From contig RCSZ01000003.1 of NCBI GenBank assembly GCA_014898425.1, forward strand, positions 3,100,001 to 3,164,000: a DNA stretch of 64,000 nucleotides, written 5' to 3'. The DNA is from Botryotinia globosa. Lineage: Eukaryota > Ascomycota > Leotiomycetes > Helotiales > Sclerotiniaceae. How positions within the stretch are numbered: the first letter of the stretch is position 1; every line of letters starts with the position of its first letter. Under the pieces are notes generated by a model. The model did not search any database and was not told where the DNA came from. It saw only the letters and a list, made by a program, of their open reading frames with translations. The position numbers and the translations under genes are program-made. Of the stretch, positions 36,576-47,425 are shown one piece after another.

Positions 36576-37907
36576 ATGGGGGCAGAAACCACGAATCCGA
36601 AGTTAAACGTTGCGATTATCGGCGGCGGTCTTGGTGGAATTGCTCTCAGTATTGGACTTCTTCCTTATCGTGATGCCCTCAATATCCTAATTTACGAAGC
36701 AGCTCCTAAGTTCGCAGAAATAGGGGCAGGAATTGCATCTGGTCCCAACGCAGTGAATGCCCTAAATTTGATTTCTCCTGATATCCTTAAAGGTTATAGG
36801 AAATGTGCAACGTTTAACGAAACTCGCGATCACGATAACGCATGGTTGACTTTTCGGTATGGGACGAATGGTAGAAATGGTGATGGCAAGAAAATGGACT
36901 TGATTCATCATGTTGGAGAGAAAGGAAAATCTCTGGGAGACATTTCGGAGATGCTGAAAAGAGAGGAGATTAGAAGGAGAAGTTGTGTGCACAGGGCTAG
37001 GTTCTTGGATGAAATGGCAGCGTTGATTCCAAACGGAATGGCGAAATTCAAGAAAAGTCTGGTGAGCGTTGAAGACCCGGAGGAAGACAACGGAGGATTG
37101 AAGTTGACATTTGAAGACGGTGAGACAGTTCTCGCTGATGTAGTGATTGGCTGCGATGGAATCAAGAGTGTCACGAGAGACTTCGTCATGAGAAACCAAT
37201 CAATCGAACCGGTTTTTTCAAACACCTACGCATATCGAGCTATGGTTCCCAGAGATATTGCCAGGGAAGCAATAGGAGATGCCTTAGCACTAAATGGCCA
37301 ATCATATCTCGGATATGGTAGATATATGATTAGTTACCCAGTTGAGCATGGAAACTTGATCAACCTCGTTGCATTGAAGACAACGAAAGATGTCGAATGG
37401 GATGAGAAGAATTGGTTGATGCCAGCTACCAGAGAGGAGATGGCGTCGGATTTAGAAGGCTATGAAGAAAAATTGGCTGAATTGGTCTCGAAATATTGTA
37501 CTGGAGATAAGTGGGGGCTCTTTCATCTTCCTCATTCTCAAAAATATTTTCGCGGAAGAATTTGTCTCATGGGAGACGCTGCTCATGCAAGTACACCTCA
37601 CTTAGGGGCTGGCTCCGGTATGGCATTTGAAGATGCTTATGTCTTGAGTCGTCTTTTTGAGGGTGTCAAAACTAAAGATGATATTCAAAAAGCACTCGAA
37701 GCTTATGATACGGTGAGGAGACCGAGGTCGCAAAACTTAGTTGAATTTAGTAAGAAAGCCGGAGAACTGATCTCGTTTACGCATGATGATTTTGGAGATG
37801 ATGTGAAAAGGATAGCTGACGAGATTGATTCGTTGTATGAATGGGTTTGGACATATGATCTCGAAGGGAGTTTGGTAGAGGCGAAACAGCTTTCCAATTT
37901 GTTCTAG
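36576..37907 (+). CDS. FAD-dependent aromatic monooxygenase (salicylate-hydroxylase-like)
   Basis: An intronless frame of 443 residues. The dinucleotide-binding fold is at the N-terminus (NVAIIGGGLGGIALSIGLL; GxGxxG at 16-21). The middle has the second FAD/NADPH motif DVVIGCDGIKS (about 188-198). The third motif, RICLMGDAAHAS followed by PHLGAGSGMAFED, lies at 329-353. These are the three fingerprints of class A flavoprotein hydroxylases (UbiH/salicylate hydroxylase group), which insert one oxygen atom into an aromatic ring with NAD(P)H. The substrate cannot be read from sequence; salicylate or another hydroxybenzoate would fit the family. There is no signal peptide, so it is probably cytosolic. 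It lies 1.2 kb upstream of a regulator and near a stilbene-cleaving-type dioxygenase, which suggests phenolic degradation. Confidence 0.9.
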   Translation: MGAETTNPKLNVAIIGGGLGGIALSIGLLPYRDALNILIYEAAPKFAEIGAGIASGPNAVNALNLISPDILKGYRKCATFNETRDHDNAWLTFRYGTNGRNGDGKKMDLIHHVGEKGKSLGDISEMLKREEIRRRSCVHRARFLDEMAALIPNGMAKFKKSLVSVEDPEEDNGGLKLTFEDGETVLADVVIGCDGIKSVTRDFVMRNQSIEPVFSNTYAYRAMVPRDIAREAIGDALALNGQSYLGYGRYMISYPVEHGNLINLVALKTTKDVEWDEKNWLMPATREEMASDLEGYEEKLAELVSKYCTGDKWGLFHLPHSQKYFRGRICLMGDAAHASTPHLGAGSGMAFEDAYVLSRLFEGVKTKDDIQKALEAYDTVRRPRSQNLVEFSKKAGELISFTHDDFGDDVKRIADEIDSLYEWVWTYDLEGSLVEAKQLSNLF

Positions 37908-39085
37908 TCTCCTCTCCAATGATTGTGGATTATTGAGAGACTGCATCAGGCAACATGTAGAGATGTAGCGAGGTGGCGTGCGTCTTTTTTGTATCGGGGG
38001 CTGTCATTTGTTGAAGAGGTCGTTCTCATGCAGGAGCATTCAAAGGATTGACGGCATGGTTAGATGTGGTTAACGAAATCTGAGATGATATTGATACCTG
38101 GCCGTTCTTCAATGGCTAAAGAGCGAATTCAAATGAGATAAATGCTGTTTGTGGTGAATGCATGTTTGTACGCGAAGTGCATTTGCATGTATCCACAAAA
38201 ATACCTAGAAGGCTAGTACAAGGACTACAATTCCGCGATCTACAGAGAATGGCGTGGCAGTCTGCCCTAAAGTCGTCCAACGGCCTCTCTATACGGAATC
38301 AGCCCCGATACAAGGGATGCACTTGTAAGTCTTACAAATCATAGACGAAAGAGCTTGCGGGCTCCATATGAACGTAAAAAGTGGACGACCCAAATCAGTT
38401 TGAGGAGACCAATCACACTTCATATTGGAAAATCTTGTATCTCCATGATATCAAGACGTATTCGAATATATTTCTGTTATTAAGTATGAAATTGAAGATC
38501 AGATATAATATGAGAATCACGCGCGAAAGCTTGTGGTCATCAAACCCTATTATTCTTAGAAAGGGGAAAGGGGAAAGGGGGGTGCAGCTAATGCATGAGG
38601 TTATACCAACTTACTTACTCTTGCTTGGAACACCAATCTTCAGGAATGACGACGAATACATACATCCCATCATTTCTTAATCACACTCCGAAAAGTCTAG
38701 AAGTAACTGAAAACTTTTGAGAACTTATCGAATCTACCCCCGCAATTTAATCTCACCGCTTAGATCAAATAGGTTTAATCTGATACCAGATGATCCAGAT
38801 GATCCAGATGATCCATAGAAAAAACTCTATTTTACCACTATTCAGTATTCGGTCCCGGCTGTCATTCCCAGTCTGGCTCTCGGGTCCTTCATCTAGCCTC
38901 ACCTAGGTCTAGTTGAAGCGTAAATTCTCGCTTGTAGTTTTCACGAAGCGTACCTCTAATAACGTCCACCTTTTCCAACCAGTAATGACAAATTCCAATT
39001 ATTGTAATGGCCAAAGTCGTTTGAATGAATGGCGTTGATGAAGTCAACCAAAGTCAACTTCCACCTTCAATCACCGTGACCCAAG
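37908..39085. other. intergenic region, promoter of the zinc-finger regulator
   Basis: No supported gene. Contains a short 9-bp tandem array (38786-38815) about 270 bp before the regulator start. Confidence 0.5.
38786..38815. repeat. 9-bp tandem repeat CCAGATGAT
   Basis: Three complete copies of CCAGATGAT plus a partial one, upstream of the zinc-finger regulator. Confidence 0.9.
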
Positions 39086-41254
39086 ATGAAGAGATCCTCG
39101 CCGTCGACAGGTACATCGTTTCCAAGTTATCAATGTCAAATATGTTTATCAACGTACTCCACAATCGGACATCTACGACGTCATGAAGCTGTGCGTAAGT
39201 CAATCCCCACCACTCCCATCTTCCGCGGTGCGGGATATATTAACATTGCAACTCAAATAGATGCTGGACAGCGACTTTATGGGTGCCACTTTTGTGATCA
39301 GCACTTTTTCAGATCGTGAGTTGCACAATTGAAAGGGCCAAAATCATTCCTGCTAATAAGATCTTAGAGATGCTGCTAGAAGACATTCAAAATCATGCCC
39401 GATCAGGGGTGGAAGGCCAATGCCTCAGCCAAGGCCAAGAGGAAAGCAAAAACAATCATGTGACTCTTGTGCACGATCGAAACGAGCTTGTAATCAAGGA
39501 CGCCCATGTGAAGGTTGTCAATTGAATAGCATACCGTGCACTTATTATCGTTCGACGGGAAGCAAGGATGGCCCACAGCCTTTGCAAGCTACACAAGATC
39601 TAGGATCTTCAATACAACCAGTGCATGACACCACACCGACACATTTTGATCAGGCCAGCAACAATGCGACAGCTTCCGGTATACCATCTCAAGATCCTAG
39701 GATGCAGTTTGATTTTCTCCTCCATTACACAAAGCCTGGGAGAGAGTCGCTTTTAGATTTTTTCGGCACGCCAACTAGCGGTATATCGACTCCAACCGTT
39801 TCTACCGCGATGTCTTCATCCCTTATGCCAAATTCCTCACTACTTGCTTTTCCCAGCGAGTTAGAAGACCTCATGCAGAGCAATGCACTGCCAATACTAG
39901 ATGATTTTATCTGGGATGGTGAACTCAGCAATCTTCCAATCAACTCGACACTACGAAGCTCGTCTCAATTGGAAGGCCGGCTCCAGGAACTTATATCGAA
40001 ACTTTCCGTCACTCATCAAAGATTATCCGAGCTTGATGGAGACTTGCCGCCATTCTCCGAGGAAATAAAAACCGTTCTGTTCACCGTTCCTAACTTGATA
40101 GATTTTACACGATTATTTTTTGATCATTGGTATCCGAATTGTCCAATTATGCACCAACCTACTTATAACCTCGAGACAGTCTCGCTTCCATTGTTATTTG
40201 TAGTCTTCCTTATTGGCGCAGCGTATTCTTCACCTCGAGATACGGCTGGCTTAGCAAAGGAATGCGGTACTTTATGCGAGGAATTCGTTTTCGAGAATGA
40301 AGAATTGAAAGAAATACTTTGTTCGGAACAGTACACTGAGAAATCGACTAGTCTCCAAATCATTCAAGCAGCATTTCTTGTATCAGTACTGCGAAATTGG
40401 CAAAATGGGCAACTCGCAAGAAAGAGAATGCGTAACAGGCGATATTGTGATGTTGTCAATGGCGCGAGGGCACTGGGATATAACTCATCAAAAAACATGT
40501 ACGCCACGGGTGTTTTCCCTTTCAATTGGCATGGTTATATCGAAGCAGAAGCAAAGGTTAGGTCAGCTCAGCTTATGTCTACCATCTACTATTCAAAATG
40601 CTAAATATAAACTAGGGTTATGAGTTTGATATATCTTGTGGATTGTCATTATACTCTTTTCAATAAGTATCCACCCCGATTAACGATTGCCGAGATGGTC
40701 GGTGATATGCCATCCTCAGAAGAAGCATTTGCCGCTACAGATGCCCTCGTTTGCGAAGGGTATTTGTTAGGGACAAATGAGGAACCCCGAGTCGCTCTGG
40801 CAACCTCTTTGGAGTGGCTAATGGGAGATGAATGGAATCCAGTTCATCATTACGGTGTTACAACCCTCAATCTGTTCGCGTTCATCAACGGTAAAGAAAC
40901 TATCCAAGACTACCTACCCATATAATACCTTTGCTAACTATATAAGCATTAAATACAACAATCTTCCATCTGAAAGCGACGTCTCTCTGGATCTATAACT
41001 CCGCTCGTATCGCTCAGGCTCTCGATAGATGGAAGGTTCTTTGGGATAACCATTTAAAACAAGTCGGGCCAGATTTCACGAGATCTGGATTCTTTAAGAA
41101 CTCTCTGGAATTTTGGCAGCTTACTAAGTTAATACTTAAAACAGAGAGAAATACGTGCCAACCAGGCCTCTGTGGCAAGACCGAGATAGTCAGCGATTCG
41201 ATGACAGAAATCAATGCCTTGATGGACAAATTTCAAGGGGTCACCATCTCTTGA
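39086..41254 (+). CDS. transcription factor with C2H2, C2HC and Zn2Cys6 fingers
   Basis: Five exons: 39086-39194, 39261-39315, 39368-40561, 40616-40890 and 40947-41254, giving 646 residues. Each small intron has GT/AG ends and frame continuity. Finger 1 is C17-x2-C20-x12-H33-x3-H37. Finger 2 is C45-x2-C48-x12-H61-x3-C65 and is completed only across intron 2. A Zn2Cys6 cluster follows, with C86, C89, C96, C102, C105 and C112 in the exact C-x2-C-x6-C-x5-C-x2-C-x6-C spacing. The rest resembles the fungal-specific transcription factor domain (FFDHWYPNCPIMHQPTY; VRVMSLIYLVDCHYTLF after splicing). Such C2H2 plus Zn2Cys6 regulators often sit beside the genes they control. It lies between an aromatic monooxygenase and a stilbene-cleaving-type dioxygenase and may regulate them. 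Confidence 0.9.
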
Positions 41255-41419
41255 TTTGATATTCACACGTTACGAGGCCCTGGCGAACATACTATATAGC
41301 GCTAGGAGTCTCTTCACGCTATAGTGAGAATTATAAGAATTCACACCGATAGCCTGCAGAGAGCTTTCCTCACAAGATTGCCTCGACTGGAGAGAAATAT
41401 ATGAAACTACTAGAAAAGC

Positions 41420-43102
41420 TCAAGCCATAGGTTCCAATGCTCCCTTCCCACTAATATCAATTTTAGTCATCTCCCGAACCAGACTTTTAGTTCCTCTAGC
41501 TTCAGTGGCTTCGACCCAATTACCATGTACTTGGGCTTTTATATGAAATGGCAATTCAACAATAGCAATTGCCTTCTCGAAGTCTCTCGTATCAATCACA
41601 ATCAGATCGCATCGATTGGCAATCCTTCTTTCCACCATTGCCATCACCCATCCATCCCCTTCCTTGGAATCTTTCGATCGGGGAATGAAAATCGGTTCTT
41701 GGACATGCGAGTCTTCCCCTGCATAGAAATATTTCGTTTCGCTTGTCTTATTGTTATGCATTGCAAGACCATTTAGTCCTTGGTATATATTACTCTTTCC
41801 ATCACTCTGCTCTGGAATAAAAACATCCAAGAACACCCATTCATATTCTTTCGTCATGAATCTCTCGTCGATTCTCGGAAATTCACATGGAATGTCCAAA
41901 ACTACCAATGGATCCTGTATCTTAGTACCACTCGGTTGACTCAAATCAAATTCCCAACGTGCGAAATCACCTTTCGTATCCGGGTTCGGCATTCGTCCAT
42001 CATCGGGCGGAAAGAATGGAAAGACATTATCATGCACTCTCGAACTTTCCATGTATAATTTCCCATCCTTTCCTTCCCAAGCTCCAGCTGTATGAACCGG
42101 CATACAATTGTTCCACTCATAATATCTGCTTTCTCCTTCTTTCCAACCATCCGGCAATGGCGTCGACTTTCTCCTAGGAACCACAATGAACGTAGCAGGT
42201 TTTTCATAGTCCCATGCCCAATGTTGGCCCCCTTTCTTCATTCTCTCAACATCCGCTTCGAAACACCAACATACAAGCATTAACCAATTCTCCGTAATGG
42301 CACAATCATGAATAAATGCACACCACGGACTCTCTACCCATAATTCTTCTACCTTCTTTCCTTGTGCATCAAGCGTATATGTAACTACATCCAACGTGGC
42401 CAATCCCTTTGCCTCGTACCCAAACACAACAAGTTCATCCGTAAATGGATCCACCTTCGGATGGGCCGTAAAAGTCTTCGACTTCACTCCCTCAGAGGCA
42501 AAAGGATCATAACCTAAAGTCTCCAACGTATCGCCATCAACTTCATACGGCAACCCGACTTCCTTCAATGCCAGCAACTTGTCAGCCCACATGACTAAAT
42601 TCGTATTTGCTGTACTATCTACCGCAGCTCGTACACACGGATGATGTGTATATGGGTTTCGATATAATCCAAATAAGGCCTTGTTAGCCTGTCGTTCGAG
42701 TTTGTACCGTTCGGTCTCGATATACCGCATTTTCATATCGACGATACCGTTGTGGAAACGAAAGGCGGAGATATTGCCGTCCCCATCGACGGGTACATTC
42801 TGTGGGTGAGGTGGAACGAAAGGGTCGCACATCACACGGTAAAATGTCCCGTTTATTTCTGGGGGAATAGACCCCAGGACCACAAGGTTGGCTACTTCAC
42901 CTTCGAGACGACAGGGGAGGTTGGAGCCTGCGAGGTCAATTGCCGTGGGCCATCTGGAGGTGAGGTTCTGAGGATTTCGGCTGTCTCGAGTGGCGAGAGT
43001 GTGGGATGTTGTGGGCCGGGCAAGTTTTGAAGGAGGAGGAACGCCGGGAGCATCAAGGGAGAGAATTGTTGTGGATGACGGGGGGTCGTTTAGTATCGCC
43101 AT
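41420..43102 (-). CDS. carotenoid-oxygenase family dioxygenase, stilbene-cleaving (CAO-1-like)
   Basis: An intronless frame of 560 residues. Four iron-ligand histidines are visible: His214 (FTAHPKVDP), His265 (FIHDCAITENW), His337 (PVHTAGAWEG) and His526 (QVHGNWV). Blocks such as GSIPPEINGTFYRVMCDPFV and DGDGNISAFRFHNG are typical of the fungal group that includes Neurospora CAO-1. Characterised members of that group split the central double bond of resveratrol-type stilbenes to give two aromatic aldehydes; others act on lignostilbenes or apocarotenoids. No signal peptide is evident. The gene converges on the zinc-finger regulator, leaving only 165 bp between stop codons. Substrate preference cannot be read from sequence, and a carotenoid substrate remains possible. 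Confidence 0.9.
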   Translation of the reverse strand: MAILNDPPSSTTILSLDAPGVPPPSKLARPTTSHTLATRDSRNPQNLTSRWPTAIDLAGSNLPCRLEGEVANLVVLGSIPPEINGTFYRVMCDPFVPPHPQNVPVDGDGNISAFRFHNGIVDMKMRYIETERYKLERQANKALFGLYRNPYTHHPCVRAAVDSTANTNLVMWADKLLALKEVGLPYEVDGDTLETLGYDPFASEGVKSKTFTAHPKVDPFTDELVVFGYEAKGLATLDVVTYTLDAQGKKVEELWVESPWCAFIHDCAITENWLMLVCWCFEADVERMKKGGQHWAWDYEKPATFIVVPRRKSTPLPDGWKEGESRYYEWNNCMPVHTAGAWEGKDGKLYMESSRVHDNVFPFFPPDDGRMPNPDTKGDFARWEFDLSQPSGTKIQDPLVVLDIPCEFPRIDERFMTKEYEWVFLDVFIPEQSDGKSNIYQGLNGLAMHNNKTSETKYFYAGEDSHVQEPIFIPRSKDSKEGDGWVMAMVERRIANRCDLIVIDTRDFEKAIAIVELPFHIKAQVHGNWVEATEARGTKSLVREMTKIDISGKGALEPMA

Positions 43103-43695
43103 TGCTTATGAGGTAGTATTTGCAATAATGAGGAAATGGGCTGTCAGAAGATACGAACAATGTGATAGGTAATGTGGTACAACGGAGTGTTTATATACCA
43201 CAAGCATAACGTACCAAGAGCATCAGCAGATATCATGACCCCAGACGGAGTTTTCCCTCACTGCATGTAGTTTATCAATAAGACATATCACCCATGTAAT
43301 CTTACATCTCCAGACGAAGCGAGTTACATACGCACCACTGACAGTGGTTGCACAGCCTGATATCCCCATATATTTTTCTTAAAAAGATAAAGTCCGTAAC
43401 TGCCGTGAAACTTTCACCCCACCCAAAGCCCCAGAATTGTTCTTAGCCATCTCTCCCAAGCTAGTTCCAAGAGCTAACAGTAGCTGCCGAAGGGATTGTA
43501 TGTGGGTAAATGCCTTTTCGGATGATGGGTCATCATGCTGCTAGACTTCAAAGAGCTCGAGACCGCACCGGGAAAATCCCTCCTTACCCCGTATATGTGA
43601 AGGGTTATTTTCTACCCACGTCTTCTGTCCAGTAGTGCGACTGATGCATATATCGCGTGTTACTATTGAGTTTATTGATGAATTTACATTGAGAG
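43103..43695. promoter_or_regulatory. upstream region of the dioxygenase gene
   Basis: About 590 bp of normal composition between the start of the dioxygenase gene and the first transposon. This must include its promoter; I see no motif worth naming. Confidence 0.4.
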
Positions 43696-43697
43696 TA

Positions 43698-44098
43698 CAG
43701 TAAAACCTCTCTATAAGGATATCGGTTTTTGTAGTAATTTTTAAGGATATATAGAGTTATCCTTATATAGAGGTATCCGATTAATCCCGATATAGTAGTA
43801 ATTGACTTCCGATTAGTCCCGATCGGGTCATATTCCGTGACAATTTCGGAAATTTTTCTATTTCTATAATATATGACTAAATTCTCTATATAATATTATA
43901 TCATAGCTCAATCCTAATGATTTCATTGGTTTAATAAGGATATACGTGATCCTGGGACCGAAAAATATAAGGATATCCTTATAGAGGGGTTTTAAGAATA
44001 TAGGTCATTTTTAGGCCTAAAAATTTTTGGGATCTAAAAAAAATAAGGATAATAGAGGTTATCCTTATAGGGGGGATCCTTATAGAGAGGTTTTACTG
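43698..44098. mobile_element. 401-bp MITE with perfect terminal inverted repeats
   Basis: The ends are exact inverted copies: CAGTAAAACCTCTCTATAAG at the left and its reverse complement at the right (23 bp match), flanked on both sides by TA. The CAGT start and TA duplication fit pogo/Fot-type Tc1-mariner elements. Internal copies of the AAGGATATCC...TATAGAGG motif occur. There is no coding capacity. Confidence 0.9.
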
Positions 44099-44100
44099 TA

Positions 44101-44586
44101 TTTCATTCATTCGGTATGCGGTTGGTCAATGCTTTGAAAGAGGAGCAATATTCTGGGAGAGCTAGGCCTAGCTACGAGAAACGTTATGAATGTTCTTGGA
44201 AATGTCTTTAAGTTTGAGCCCTGGGAGTTGAGGACCGGGAATTTCCCACCTGCGCGTGGGGTCTACCGTTCGGACTTCTGGTACCTGCTTCGTGATTCGA
44301 GATTGATCACGTCTGATATAGTGGCGTGGCGTCAGCAGTAACCTTACGAAAGTTCGGAAAATTCGGGAAATCAAAATTATGTCCTCTTTAATAATAAAAG
44401 TAAAGTCCAGTTATACTCACTAAGAGCCCGTTCAAATCGATTTTATTTTTATTTAATGAAATCTTTAATAATAATAAAATGAGAAGAATAATTGAAATAG
44501 TAAAGTTAATATATTTGAAATAATATTGGAATATATAGATTTGAATTGAAAATAAAGGAAATATTGTATTTTCTCAAATATATCTA
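44101..44586. other. spacer between two DNA transposons, no supported gene
   Basis: About 320 bp of normal composition pass into TA-rich DNA at about 44400. No gene is seen. The last normal-composition DNA before the transposon block ends here. Confidence 0.5.
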
Positions 44587-45858
44587 ACCGATATCCCTAC
44601 ATCTTGCACATCCCTGTATCTTGCACATTTTGACTTATTAAATCAAAAATCAATTTTAAATTCAAATATCATTATAATAGTTTTGAAATTAAGCTAATAA
44701 AACTTTATATTTATTTTAAAAAAATATTAAAAATTTAAAAGATTTGAAATATTGAATTAAATATTAATTGATTTTTAATAACATTATTCTAAGATATTAA
44801 TAATATAATAAAAATCACTAATATTAAAATAAATTATATAATTAAAAAATGGTTTTTTATTCTTTTTTATTATTATTATTAATTGAAAGTTTAAAATTTC
44901 AAAAAATATAAATAATCAAGTTTTATATAAAACTTTAAATTTTATATAACTTTAAGAAAAAGAAAAAAAGTTTAAAAATAATTGTTTTTAAAATATTATA
45001 ATATATTTATTTATATTTTTTTTAAAAAAATAAAATATTTAAATTTAATTTATAAAGTTATATTTTTATATATTGGAAAATATATAATATAATAATAATA
45101 AATAACATCAAAATAAATATTATTTAGAAATTTTAATAATTATATTATAAAAAAATATATAAATGAAAATAATAATAATTAAAATAAATCATTTTAATAT
45201 TTTAATTAAGAAATCTATTATGTATCTTTTTTTTAATTAGAAATATTATATTTTCTTTTTTAAAAGAATTTTATTTATCAAAAAGTCTTCAAATAATATA
45301 ATATTTCTAAGGATTTTGAAATTTAAATTTAATTTTAATTTGATTTTATAATATTAATTATTATTTATTGATTTCAAAATTTAAATTATATTCAAAATTT
45401 CTTTTCAAAATATATTTCAATAAAAATTCTTTATTATTAATTATATAATTCTAATATTTAAATATTAATATTTTTTAATAATTAATTATATATCCCTAAC
45501 ATACAGGATTTAAAACACGGTTTATAACTGGAAGCTGATTGGTCTAGAAAGTACGTAAGGTCTGTACAGCGAATATCAAAATCCTAATCTAGATTAGATA
45601 TTATTATTAATAGATACAGTAGTTATAAATGATTTATGATATATAATTAATTGATATTTTTATATTCTTTAAATTAATAGCTTTTAAATAATATTATTTT
45701 TATATAAAAAAAAAGAGTTGTTATTAATATATCAATTGTTTAATTGATTTTGTAATAAAAAATTTAATAAAAAGTTGCTAATACGATTCTAATTGGTTCA
45801 GATTTGATTAATAATAAGAGAGATAAAAGAAGAGATTAGAAAGAAAAGGGAAGGAATT

Positions 45859-45967
45859 AGATTTATTAGATTTATTAGATTTATTAGATTTATTAGATTT
45901 ATTAGATTTATTAGATTTATTAGATTTATTAGATTTATTAGATTTATTAGATTTATTAGATTTATTA
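45859..45967. repeat. 9-bp minisatellite GATTTATTA
   Basis: About twelve consecutive copies of GATTTATTA inside the 2.48-kb transposon. The open frames over it encode only Leu-Ile-Asn repeats and are not genes. Confidence 0.95.
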
Positions 45968-46070
45968 GAGAAAAAAAGAATAGAAAAATAGAAATTAGAA
46001 AAATAGAAATCAGAAAAATAATTAAATAGAGTATTAAAAAATAATTTAAAAAAAGAATTAGAAAAAAAAA

Positions 46071-46212
46071 AGAATTAGAAAAAGAATTAGAAAAAGAATT
46101 AGAAAAAGAATTAGAAAAAGAATTAGAAAAAGAATTAGAAAAAGAATTAGAAAAAGAATTCAAAAAAAAAGAATTAGAAAAAGAATTAGAAAAAGAATTA
46201 GAAAAAGAATTA
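46071..46212. repeat. 12-bp minisatellite GAATTAGAAAAA
   Basis: About eleven copies of GAATTAGAAAAA, with one variant copy near 46159. The minus-strand frame over it encodes only Ser-Phe-Ser-Asn repeats. Confidence 0.93.
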
Positions 46213-46216
46213 TAAG

Positions 46217-46282
46217 ATTTATAAGATTTATAAGATTTATAAGATTTATAAGATTTATAAGATTTATAAGATTTATAAGATT
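46217..46282. repeat. 9-bp minisatellite GATTTATAA
   Basis: About seven copies of GATTTATAA, directly following the 12-bp array. The unit differs from the first array's unit (GATTTATTA) at one position. Confidence 0.93.
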
Positions 46283-46364
46283 TTGAGGTTTTGAGGTTTA
46301 ATTATACCTTTAATATTTTTATATAAACTAAAAGCTAGAGGTTAATCACGTGAGGTTAATAAAG

Positions 46365-46399
<35 letters not shown>

Positions 46400-46481
46400 A
46401 TATAAAAATATAAATCTTATTTATTTTTAGAATTCTAAAAGCTACATAATACAAATATAAATATAGATCCTGAGGGGCGTG

Positions 46482-46524
46482 AAAAATAACTACGGAGAGC
46501 GTTAGCGAGCCCGTTGTTATTTTT
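46482..46524. other. GC-rich hairpin inside TA-rich transposon DNA
   Basis: The arms AAAAATAACTACGG (46482-46495) and CCGTTGTTATTTTT (46511-46524) pair almost perfectly around a loop containing GCGTTAGCG. It sits in a small GC-richer island (about 46470-46560) that escaped TA conversion. It may be the terminus of another inserted element. Confidence 0.6.
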
Positions 46525-47425
46525 AGCCTCAAAGGGCCGAAAAAAGCTCGTATAAATATATAATAAAATATAGTCTTTTATTATTTCAATATCAATATTA
46601 ATATATAAATAATATATTATAATCAATTTCTTTTTAAAATATTATAAATATTTAATTTATTAAAGATTCTTATTAATAATAAAACTAATTATTAGAAATC
46701 TTATTATATATTGATATAATTTCGAGTTTTTAATATCAAATATAACTTTTTTTGATTTTTTATATTAAAATATTTTCAAATTTATATAAAAATATTCTAA
46801 AAACAAACTTTTATTATTTTTATTATTAAATAAATTAATATATAATATTTTTATCTTAATAAACTTAATATCAGAATTTCTATTTCATTAATAATTAGAA
46901 TTATAATTTTATTTTTTTATATAAAAGAAATAATATTACAATATTTATATTATAATTTTCGATAGAATATAATAATTGGTTGATTATATATTATTTTTGA
47001 AATGTTATTTTTAGAAGAAATAAAAGTGTGCAAGATACAGGGTTGTGCAAGATGTAGGGATATCGGTTATGTTATAATATTTCAGAAATTGTTATTCATT
47101 ATTGTATAAAAAAAGTTGAGAAAAGTTCATGTATTTGTTATTTTAAGATTAATAAATTTAATATTTTATTTATTTCAAAAATATTTGAAGATTTTTAATT
47201 ATATATTAAATCTAATATTTATTCAATTTAATATTATATTTAGTAAATATTATATAATAATATAATATTATAATATAAAATTATATTATATATATATTAG
47301 TTATTAATATATTTCTTATTTAATAAGATATTAATAAGTAATTTAATAAATATATTATAGATTTCTATATATTCTTTTAATAAATATATTAAATCAATCT
47401 TATTATATATTTAAATTAAATTAAT

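Larger units (their letters stand above)
44587..47067. mobile_element. 2.48-kb terminal-inverted-repeat DNA transposon remnant
   Basis: The left end reads ACCGATATCCCTACATCT from 44587, and the right end (to 47067) is its reverse complement. The match runs for over 40 bp with few mismatches. Both ends are flanked by TA, the likely target duplication. Each terminal repeat contains a doubled CTTGCACA motif. The interior is RIP-like TA-rich sequence with three minisatellites and a GC-rich hairpin, and has no recognisable transposase. Superfamily is uncertain; TA duplication suggests Tc1/mariner. Confidence 0.82.

Noticed and set aside
45798..46163. 121-codon minus-strand frame of Leu-Ile-Asn and Ser-Phe-Ser-Asn repeats
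   Set aside because: Produced by the minisatellites inside a dead transposon.
45798..46290. A CRISPR array
   Set aside because: The repeats are contiguous minisatellites without unique spacers, in a eukaryotic transposon.
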